Shown here: piece after piece, positions 25,801-37,400 of the stretch
Layout of the letters: each line of letters starts with the position of its first letter
How positions within the stretch are numbered: the stretch's first letter is position 1
Assembly: GCF_028476545.1 (NCBI RefSeq)
Contig: NW_026732367.1
Span: 1 to 64,000, forward strand
Length of the DNA stretch: 64,000 nucleotides
Reading direction: 5' to 3'
Source of the DNA: Physella acuta
Lineage: Eukaryota; Mollusca; Gastropoda; Physidae
Translations under genes and position numbers: made by a program
The notes under the pieces: model-generated
What the model saw: only the letters and a program-made list of their open reading frames with translations
The model's database searches: none
What the model was told of the DNA's origin: nothing

Positions 25801-27095
25801 AGTCAATGGCCTCAATGGCGCATAACCAGTTGACACGTAACGCTTAATTGTGTTGGAGGCGTGGTCGAGTCGGCAAAAAGCTTATGGTTGACAAATTCGA
25901 AATAAGTCTCGAGTTCAAACCAACTGGCAGATAAATCTCGATCCCCTTCCACACTAATAATTAAGAACGAAGAAGAAGAAGATCTTATTCCATTTATTCC
26001 CTATCATCAGCATTTACTAATTAAGTTTAATTGATTTTTACTTAAAATAACTTATATAACAAATATTAAATTCAGCCCACACTTTCTTTTTTCTTCATTT
26101 TCAAATGCAAATTAAATGATCCCTCTAAAATAAAGACAACAAATTTCCTATTATCTCTAGCAGTCCCTATTATTCCATGTTTAGTAAAAATTTCAGAAAT
26201 CCTTTTTAATTTTAAAAATTACATGTAATTCTTTTTACCTGATAAAATAATTAATTATGGTATCACAGACAACCTGCCAAGTTACCTTCGGCTATGGGGA
26301 TGTCATCCAGATATATAGCCTCCCCTGTCACCTGTTTGTGGGCAGCAACATGGACCAGTGGTCTCCCCACCGTGTCAAAACTGGAGTCTGGGTGTTTGAC
26401 AGCGTAGAACTGGCTGCCATAGCTTATCCCCCTGTGTAAGGGTTCGCTTGCACTGACATTCTCCGGCATCATTAGATTCATAATCACTTTCTGGAAGTAG
26501 ATTTGGTATTGGACAGTAATATTTTGGTTCATAATGACTTGCTAGAGGTTTTATGTTAATGGACAATAACTTTATGGTTCATAATGACTCTCTGGAAGTT
26601 AAATTTTGATGAACAGTTAATAAATTTGTTTCCTAATGATTTTCTAGAAGTCAAATGTTGATCGCCAATCAAGTTATCTATACAATGACCAACTTGTTAG
26701 AATGACCCACCTCTTAAAAATAACCCACCAAATGAGATCCTAACTTTCTATCTATATCATGCCTAACCTATTGAAATGACCAACTTGTTAAATGACCCAC
26801 TGTTGAAATGATCAACTGGTTAAATGACCCACTTGTTAAATGACCTACTGTTGAAATGATCAACTGGTTAAATGACCCACTTGTTGAAATGACCAACTTG
26901 TTCAATGACCAACTTGTTAAATGACCCACCTGTTGAAGCCTATTGGTGACTGCGGTGTAAAACTTGAAGAAGAAGCTCAAGGTCAAGGCTCTTCTGTAGG
27001 CCACCATCCCACCTGGAGAACCAGGTGGAAGAGGCAGGTCAGCAGGCAGCATGTCCTGAGAGCATGCCGTGTCCAGCACTGACTCATCCCACACT
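13865..27095 (-). CDS. XDH: XDH exons 15-35: molybdopterin domain (from residue 495) to the stop
   Basis: The molybdenum-site residues align with bovine numbering at a constant offset of +15. Gln782 (767), Glu817 (802, [10 protein letters not shown]), Phe929 (914, AFRGFGAPQ), Phe1024 (1009) and the catalytic base Glu1276 (1261, IGEPPL) are all present. Bovine Arg880 is replaced by Thr895 ([10 protein letters not shown]). The cofactor-binding [14 protein letters not shown] and the C-terminal PWTVVL are present. The stop is TAG at 13867-13865. The constant offset shows that no residues were gained or lost across exons 19-34. Confidence 0.96.
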
Positions 27096-30000
27096 CTAAG
27101 AAAAATATTATTGTTTACAAAAAATGTAAATAATTTTTCAGTAAAGATAATTTTAGTCAATATTCTGATACAGACTAATTAGATTTGTTTCTGAAATTAA
27201 AAATAATAACACAAGTTTAATGTGTACTTTTTTATGTACCATTAAAAGAATAATAGCCATAATTCTCATTATTCTGATTTTTTTTTCTTTAAAGAAAGGT
27301 TTACAAAAATCAAAACAGTATATACAATTTTTTTTTTATGTATCTTCAACTCCTGTTAACAGTTTAAAATCAATTAGACTGACCTCCCTTTGAGCGCTTC
27401 CATTGTTTTTGTAGCAAGGACTGTATTGACGGACATGCCACCAAATGCCAGCTGAATGTCTTTAATTATTTTCCCATTGTGATCTAGGTCCACTCTCATC
27501 CCAGCATTCACAATGGAGATGTCGTCTTCCCTTCTGCTGGCTTGCTTGTACCCAAAGAAATACTCGTTCTGAAAACACAGTCATCACATTATACCAGGCT
27601 TAACAGATGAGATTAGGTTGTTGGATTTGTGATCACATAATACCAGGCTTAACAGATGAGATTGTTAGATTTTTAATCACATAATACCTGGCTTAACAGA
27701 TGAGATTAGGTTGTTGGATTTGTGATCACATAATACAAAGCTTTAAATGTAATAGACTGTTTGATTTGTACTACAGAGATCTAAAGCATCAGGAACTAAT
27801 ATAATTTGAATTAAGTAGTTTTTTTTTTTGCATTTCATGTTTTTTCTAAATATAAGGCTTTTTTTTTTAATACAACAATAATTTTAAAATAAAAATAAAC
27901 TAAAAGTATTATAAAAATGAACTAAACTTATTTTAATATTTTGTCTGTGGGTTTTGGCCATCATGCTATGTGGGTTTTACACAAAATGGCTAAGTTGCCT
28001 TACTTCAGATGTGATTGGTCAGACATGGCTAAGTGGCCTTACCTCAGATGTGATTGGTCAGACTGGCTTAGTGGCCTTACCTCAGATGTGATTGGTCAGA
28101 CTGGCTTAGTGGCCTTACCTCAGATATGATTGGTCAGGCATGGCTTAGTGGCCTTACCTCAGATATTATTGTCCAGACTGGCTTAGTGGCCTTACCTCAG
28201 ATGTGATTGGTCAGACATGGCTAAGTGGCCTTACCTCAGATGTGATTGGTCAGACTGGCTAAGTGGCCTTACCTCAGATGTGATTGGTCAGACTGGCTAA
28301 GTGGCCTTACCTCAGATGTGATTGGTCAGACTGGCTAAGTGGCCTTACCTCAGATATTATTGTCCAGACTGGCTAAGTGGCCTTACCTCAGATGTAAATG
28401 GCAGTGTAATGGCCACAAGAATCTCATGGGGCCTCATCCTGGTCTTTTTATAACCTCGGAAAAAATCAGTGTCCATCTTTACCGTCCGGCTTCCTTGTTC
28501 TTATGAAGAATAGTTAAGGTGACTGTATTGTTATGGCCTTAAAACAGTTTTACTACATAAATAAAAAAACCGGGAGTGATCTCCCCTAAACTTTCTCGAA
28601 TATTCTAATATAACACTACAGGGGATGGCAACTCGGGATATAGACTTCTAGACATGATTTTTAATCCATTTTAATTACTCACATTTCTTAAAGTAGAATA
28701 TAATCTCGTAGAAAAAAGAAATGCACACCAAGTGAACGCTAAATAAAAAAGCGCATAATAGTGCGCAATATTATTAGTACTTTATAAATTTACATGCGTT
28801 TTTGAGAAATTGGAAAAAGCGTAAATAAGTACTTCCGGTCAACGGAAATTACTCAAAGTTTGACAGATGGTAGAGAATTAGATCTTTTACTAACATGTGA
28901 AATTTCATTTATCTATCTAGTACTCAAGTTATAGGCTTTTGAAAAATTCAAAGTAGAAAAAGTACCACTTCCGGTTATCGGAATTTGCTCAAAAGTTGAT
29001 ACGGATCTACGATTTTGATAAAATACTTATATATGAAATTCACCAGACTAGCTGTAACGGTACTCAAGTTATCGTGTTTACACACGGACACACAGACACA
29101 CACACAGACATACGGACAAGATTGCAAAATTATGTTTTTCCGTATCAGTGAGGTGTAAAACGTCGAGATTTGTAAAAATCTCGATTTTTTTTTTTTGCAC
29201 GATTACAATACTTTCTCTATACTTCGTATATATGAGAAAGTAAAAATAAACAAAAGACAAGTGGAGATAGGACAAAACTAGCATTGTCACTAACTTCAAC
29301 TTAACTGATGATCACATGGGATGTCACATGACCATATAACTTCTTCCAGCTTGACTGTCAATAAGTTTATAAATAAACAATGATTAGCATGGATATAAAA
29401 ACCAACCTAAGGCATCAAATTCAATCTCTGCCCTACAGGCCAACAGAAGTGGGTTCAAATCTGAAATGGGGCTGGCATTAATCACATTGCCTCCAAGACT
29501 CTGAGAAGAGAATGTAGATGTTATATATTTTTTAACAGTATGAAATGAAAAGTTTGAAAAGAGAATGTAGATATTATATATTTTTTTAACTGTATGAAAT
29601 GAAAAGTTTGAAAAGAGAATGTAGATATTATATATTTTTTTAACTGTATGAAATGAAAAGTTTGAAAAGAGAATGTAGATATTATATATTTTTTTAACTG
29701 TATGAAATGAAAAGTTTGAAAAGAGAATGTAGATATTATATATTTTTTTAACTGTATGAAATGAAAAGTTTGAAAAGAGAATGTAGATATTATATATTTT
29801 TTTAACTGTATGAAATGAAAAGTTTGAAAAGAGAATGTAGATATTATATATATTTTTAACTGTATGAAATGAAAAGTTCGAAAAGAGAATGTAGATATTA
29901 TATATTTTTTTAACTGTATGAAATGAAAAGTTTGAAAAGAGAATGTAGATATTATATATATTTTTAACTGTATGAAATGAAAAGTTTGAAAAGAGAATGT

Positions 30001-33000
30001 AGAGATTATATATATTTTTAACTGTATGAAATGAAAAGTTTGAAAAGAGAATGTAGATATTATATATATTTTTAACTGTATGAAATGAAAAGTTTGAAAA
30101 GAGAAAGTAGAGATTATATATATTTTTAACTGTATGAAATAAAAGTTTATGCCATTCAGTTTTAGTTACATTGATCTTGATGTAGTTCAAACTTTTAAAC
30201 TTTAAATAAACATGTTTAGATAAGTATATGTAGTTTTACTAAGAAAAAATAGATATTTAAACAATCTATTTCATTTTAAAGTAAACAATGACATTTTACT
30301 TGTGAGATTCATTTATTCAAAATCTACACTAGTGACTACAGCAAGATAACAACATTTTTTTTTTCAAACATAACTGGACAAATAAACATGTGCTATTATT
30401 ACAGTCCCATAATGAAAAAATTAACACTAATTCCCATCACAAAGACAAAATTTAATTTTCTAGCCTTCATTGACGTAACTCATTGATGTGTTAAACACAA
30501 TAGTCAACTCCAGAAAAACTTTAATTTTAAAACTGCTACTTACTGCAACATTCCTAATCTGGCGTCCAGCAAAGTATCCAAGCATGTCAATAAAACCAGC
30601 AAACACTCGAGTTTTTTCTTCTGTTATTTCCAAACAATAGAGAAGATAATAAAAACATATTAAATACAGCTGTAATTTTATAAAGTAAACATGTTACATT
30701 TATTATTGTTAAAAACATGATGTAAATTACAATAACTACATAAATATTTTGTAATGGCTACAATATTAACATGTCAGGTGGCATGGCCTAAACGGTAGTG
30801 CTAGGCTGCTAACATGAAAGTCTTGAGCTCGAATCCGGGTCCAAGCCAGTAGAACATCCCTGAGTCCACCCAACTCTGATGGGTATCTAACTTACGTTCG
30901 GGAAGGTAAAGGTGGCTTGGCAAAGTGCTGACCAAACGTTCCCTTCATATGCCAAGGTCAAGAAACATAAACTCTACTTCATCGGTCCAATGGATTGCTA
31001 GGTCTTAAGGGGATATGCTATGTTTTTTTCTATTTTTTACACTTTAAGTTCTAAAGCCTTTTGAATACTTTTATCATATTTGGCATATAAAAATAAGTAT
31101 TAAACAGCAAAAAAGAGGGTCGAAAACAATTTCGGTTGTCATGGAAACCCAAAAAACCTCCGCCACTTTGAATTTTTTGGTACTTTTAAAAATACTAAGG
31201 CTTTTTTATTTATGCACCTATAGCAATCAAATTTAAACTGCTTATATTTCAGTATATATTAAAACTTTTGTCACGACAACTTTTTGAAATAATTATTAGT
31301 AAGAATTTTACAAGGTTTAAAAAATCGTACCCTTTTTAGTATTCAAAAGTTTCAAAATGTGCATATTAATTACCCAATACTTTTTTTCTATGAAAGCAAT
31401 CACAATTCCCTCGTGACAAAAGTTGTATTTTCGCATGAAGAACATTTACTAAAAATATGGTTGGCATTGTTTAATAAATAAAAAAGTAGTAGGCTTTTTA
31501 GTGTTAAAAACCTGCGAACTGAGAAAAACAGCAAAAAGTAACGAAAACTAGGTCAGGAAAGTACCATATCTGTGTATACTGCAAAGCCGATTGTAAGCTT
31601 TGGGTGTTTCCGAGATGTAAGAAATTAAGTTTATTAGATACATGAGAAATCCAGCTTTCCAATGATGTCAAATACAATATAATGACGGATATAAAGCTTT
31701 TCATAGAGAGCTTGTAAGATTGGGAAAAATTGATTATTTTTTAATTAATAGGGTCATAAAAATCGTAATTTCAACATATACAATATTTTTTTCTCTTTAA
31801 TGTTATTATTTTCTTTATACAAAAATGGATAAAGTATCCAAAAGTGCAAGAAACCCATCATGACGAAAAACAAATTGTGTGATTTTTTTCCGCGCATATC
31901 CCCTTAAGAGGATTCTTTTTTCTTTTATAATGTTAACATAAAAATTAGGTAATTACTTAGCTTTAGGACATACAAGTTAACATATGCTACACAAACATGT
32001 GTAACTACTTCTACATATAAAGTAAAAGTATTCTTATAAAAACAAGAGTAACTACGTTATATTACGGACACACTAAGCAAACATACAAAACCATAAGGGA
32101 CTACTTTTTATTCATCCACAAGCGACTCACCAGGCAGGGTCTCCACGACTTTCCTCAGGTGTTTCTCCAAGTCAGTCAGTGTGACAGAGGCACCAAACTT
32201 GATGCCTTTCTCTAAAATTGTCACCTCTCTCAACTCTTTGACAAAAGCAGGGCTGACCAGTATACCACATCTGCGCTGCTTGAACTTTATTTCTATACCT
32301 GATTAGAGATAGAAAATTAAGGTTACATTTTCTAAAGTGAGTTTATAGACCTTTATAAAAGTAGAATTATAAATATAATTTTTTGCCCTAATTTAATAAT
32401 GCATTGTATTCTTAACAGATTATAAATCTGTTTATTTCTTGGACAATATTGACATGGTCACACCCAACAAAGATATTTTATGGGTTTTTGAGCTAAATAT
32501 TATAGATTGAATTTGGTTTCATGTTATAGTTTTTCTAAAAATATGTGTACTACATAAAAACTGTTCTAGATAAAAATAGATTGCAAAGTTAGCTAAATTT
32601 TTCTAGTTAAAATAAAAATTCTTACACAACAACTCTTCAACACTATGTTAAGATTGAGTTCGGAGTCAAATATATCCAGTTAATTAAAAATTTCCCACCT
32701 ATTTCTGTGTTGCCTGTGACAAGGATGCAATCAGGATGTTCTTTTTTAATTTCTAGCAGCTGCTGCAGATTTGTAGGACGCAGCCATGTGCAGCGATCCG
32801 ATTCAAATCTCAAATACTCCACGATTAGTTTAGGTGACATCAGCTGAGATAAAATAGTGGAATTATGCAACAACTACCAGGTTTTCATAATGAAGAGAAT
32901 GCTTAATTGTAAGGTATCACAATATATTATCTTTAACTATTATTAATTTTAGGTGACATCAACATTCAGCTGAGATAAAACAATCGGATTATGTTACAGC

Positions 33001-34337
33001 TACCTGGCTTTTATAGTGAAGAGAATGCTTAATTTTAAGACATTCAATAACTTATGTTTAATATTTAAGCTTCTAATAGTATTTTTTTGAAACTGCAGGC
33101 TGTGAATGTGCTGTCATTTTAATTTTAGTAAAATGATTTTACAGTTCATTTCTAAATTTTTCATTTATGCCTGTCTAGACTAGATCTAGGCCTAAGAATA
33201 CTTATTTACATTTTCAAAACCATTAAATAAAACTAGTATCAAGTAGGCCAGAGTAGAGGGATCTAGAATTAGAAATTGTGTGTTATTTAAATTCTATAGT
33301 TGTAAGAGACTAGAAACTACCTTCAACTCTGGTGGAAAAATTGGTTCTTGTGTGGGATCATACAGTGATTCTTGTTTTTTATTTTTATCGTAATACTGAA
33401 ATAAATTTGTAAAGTAAGTAAAGTAATTACACTTACAGTAGGCCAAGTGAAGTAAGCAAGCAAAGTATTAGGCAGATCTAGGCTCTAGATCTAAGTTGAA
33501 TATTGAATATTAGGCCTAAAGGTTATTTTTAAAAAATTAAATTTGAAAATAATTCATTGAACATTTAACACTAGTCAGTACAACAATAACTTATTGAATA
33601 TTGATTATTAATAATTTGATCTAGATCTAGATTCTAGATGTAGACTAGATCTAGTAAAGAAGATTTGAATGCTTAAAAAAAGTTAATAGAAATAAATAAT
33701 ATATTCTAATAGGTTAATAGTAAATTAATAAAATTATTAGAATCTAGATCTAGAATCATTTGTGGATCCAAAATAATTATTACAACGTTTCATTTCATAT
33801 TTAAGCTTGTAGATCTTTGTTTTTTTTACAGGTTCTGAATTTGCTTATAAGGTTAACAAATACATTGAAATTAAAATAAGCCACAAAACATACTATAACA
33901 AGCACCATTAAATAACTTACTTCATCTGTATTGTATCCAGTACTGTAGCCAAAGCCATTGCAATCATCGTTTGAAGTGCCACAACTGCTGCTAATGGATG
34001 TATCGTCATTCCTACAGCAGTTATCTCCCATTGGACAAGCAGCATATTCCTTAAAAAAAAACCCAATCTTTTGTTAAATGATAAAAACGTAAATTGTGTG
34101 CGCTTTATAAATTTTAATTCTTTAACGTAAATGCAGTAAAACTATTTTTTCTCCTAATGTTTAGACCTACACTAAATAACGCACATAATGGCCTGCTTGA
34201 AAATTTCAAAATGTAATTATTGTCACTTGTAAATTCAGTTTATTTTACCTTAGTTAACGGGTAGAGACCGTCTAGGATGGGTCGGTATCCTGTACACCGG
34301 CACAAGTTTCCTTAGATAAAGGATAATTATGTACCCG

Positions 34338-34404
<67 letters not shown>

Positions 34405-37400
34405 TTCTGCGAGTGTGTCTGTGTATGTTTTACAACACCTTAAAAAATGAGCCATTAAAATGCCAAAACCTGCTATGATTATAACATAAATGCTCCTATA
34501 CAGCACTGAGCAAGTGGCCTACAGGCAGTCAGCATTAACCTCTAACCTGCATGTTGTTCATGTACAACTACGACCATCTTGGTCCCAGTGTTGACAGCCG
34601 CTGATAACTTACCGTCCAGGGCGTCGTACAACTGCTTCTTTGTGGGCTTGGGGTTGTTCCTGAGCAGGGCGTAGACGGACATGATGATCCCGGGGGTACA
34701 GAAGCCGCACTGTGAGCCGTGGCTCTCTGCTATCATGCGCTGGGGAGAGGAGGGTCAAAGGGCGAAGATAAGTATGGCGGTGGCGCAAAAAAAGGGTTGC
34801 TGGTAGTATAAGGTTATTTATTTGGGACCAGTGTGTTTCTTTCAGGCATCTCTTCGAGGAAACACGTCTGCCCCCTCCCCCTCCCCGAAAGAAAAAGAAT
34901 TTATGTAGAAAATATATAATTTTACTAGTGTCTGTCCGCCTCCTGGAAAATTTAGTCCGCCCCCAAAAGTTTCAAGTGCCCCTCCCCCCCCCCCCCCACG
35001 GAGAAAAAAAGTCTAAAAGAAACATTATTTGGGAAAGGGGGGAGGGGTACGTGCTATGTGATTTAACTAGTTGTGAAATGCCCACTATGTCGACATATTT
35101 GGACACTATCTATGTTTACAAATTGTATTTTGACGTTCCCACCATGTATGTGGACATATTTGGATTTACTGGCTACCTATGTTTACGGGAAGCCAGTAAA
35201 ATATCACACAATCCACTGACAATATTTCTTGTATGAGTCGAGTCTACACAGCGGTCTTCTAGAAATGACGTCACATTCTAAGTGGGAGGAAGGCGAGCGT
35301 TTTAAACGTCATAATGTGTAAGACGTCTGGGCGAAGGAGGTGGGGGGGGGGGGGAGTGGGGATTTAACCGTGTCGTAGCAAGTATTTGTTGTATTTTTTT
35401 TAAACACTGAAAATGATGAAAAAAAAACGTGTTAATGTACAATTAGTTTAGAGCTAATATTAGAATGACGTAAAACCATGTTATATGTGGATGAGTGTGA
35501 GTGTGTGAGGGGGGGGGGGATCTACTGTGACGCCGTGTGACGACATAGGGTGGTGTAAAAATATAAAGCAACACAGCGTGACGTGACCAACCTACCTGTA
35601 CTGGGTGAAGCTTAGTCTTGATGCTTCCAATCCCTTCTATGGTGGTGACAGAGATACCGTGCAGGGCGCACAGGGGCGCCAGACAGGCGTTGACGGCGTA
35701 GTGTATAAAGCCGAGTTAAGGAAGTTATGTCGGCGTGTCTGTAGATTGTTCCATTGGTTGTCATGCTAGTCGTGGTAATAGGTTGAACGGGAAACTTTAA
35801 CGACGCCCTAAGTACCCTAAATGGGGCTGGTCTAAGGCGATAACTCCGGTAAAAAAATAATTTCAGTGGTAGCCTGTTCATGATAATTGGATTTTATTTT
35901 GGAGTCCACGGGAGTGGGGGGCGGGGGGGGGGGGGGGGGTTGGGGGTTCTAAACCAAATACCTTCTGCCTACGTCACTATAACGTATTAATATATTATTT
36001 GGAAGACAACACAAAATGTTTATATATATTAAGTGTAGGCATGACGACCCCAGAGCTATACCAGCGGGAGTGTAATCTCCTGTCACCCCCCCCCCCCCCA
36101 GAGCTATACCGGCGGGAGTTTACACTCCGAGCAGGTTCAACTAAGCTGTGAATATCTGCGTGGGTATGGGTCAGACAGACAAAAGCTAGCATCCTAGTCC
36201 TGCATGTTATGGTTTGCAAAGTCATAAGATCAGGAACCTTATTTTGTAAAAAAAAAAAAGGAGAAAACAGCTTCATAAACTAAAGCAGAACATTTTTGCC
36301 AGATATCGGCAAATGGAAAAGAGCGTTCTTTGGCGGCAGTTTTGTAATCGTTACACTAATTTTTCAACACACTAAATTAAATAAACCGGGAGTGATCTCC
36401 CCTAAACTTTCTCGAATATTCTTATATAAAATAACAGGGGATGGGAACTCGGGCTATAGACATGATTTTTAATCCATTTTAAATACTTAAAGTTTTAAAA
36501 ATAGAATAAAATCTCGTAGACAAATTAATTGCACACCAAGTGAACGCGAAATAAAAAAACGCATAATAGTGCGCAATATTATTATTACTTTTAAAATTTA
36601 CATTAGTTTTTTGAGAAATCGGAAGTAGCGTAAAGTACTACTTCCAGTCAACGGAAACGACTCAAAATTTAATAGAAGGTAGAGAATTAGATCTTTTACT
36701 TACGTATGAAATTTCATTTATCTATCTGAAATAGTACTCAAGTTATAGGCTTTTGAAAAATTCAAAGTAGGAAAAGTACCACTTCCGGTTATCGGAAATC
36801 GCTCAAAAGTTGATACGGATCTACGATTTTGATTAAATACTTATATATGAAATTTCATCAACCTAGCTGTAACGGTACTCAAGTTATCGTGTTTACACAC
36901 GGACACACACACACACACACACACACAGACACACAGACATACGGACAAGATTGCAAAATTATGTTTTTCCGTATCAGTGAGATGCAAAACGTCGAGATTT
37001 GCAAAAATCTCGATTTTTTTTTGCACGATTACAAGACTTTCTCTATACTTCGTATATACGAGAAAGTAAAAATTAAAGTAAATTATGTAACTGAGACTTT
37101 CTGCTGCACTGGACGAGTGCGAAATTCTTGTTTCATTATTGTGAGTAGTGCAAATCTGCTAGAGAATGTTCTAGAACATTAGCGAATATTGTGCATTGTG
37201 TTATCTGAATAGAAAGATAAACATTTAATGAGCTTAGTTAAATAATGAATAAAAAATCACAACATGACAACAGCGTTTGGTAGATTGCCATACCACATGT
37301 CGCATATCTCAAAACAAACTACTCATAAAAGTGTAACACAATGACATTAGACATACTGAAAATCACAAAACATAGGACAACCACTGACTATATTTGATAT

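Noticed and set aside
29384-30190. 268-codon minus-strand ORF
   Set aside because: 54-bp intronic minisatellite read in frame with XDH exon 12. Only the exon 12 part ([17 protein letters not shown]) is coding.
35704-35760. Acceptor CTACAG at about 35752 for XDH exon 4
   Set aside because: Using it would place an in-frame TAA before the conserved HYAVNAC codons.
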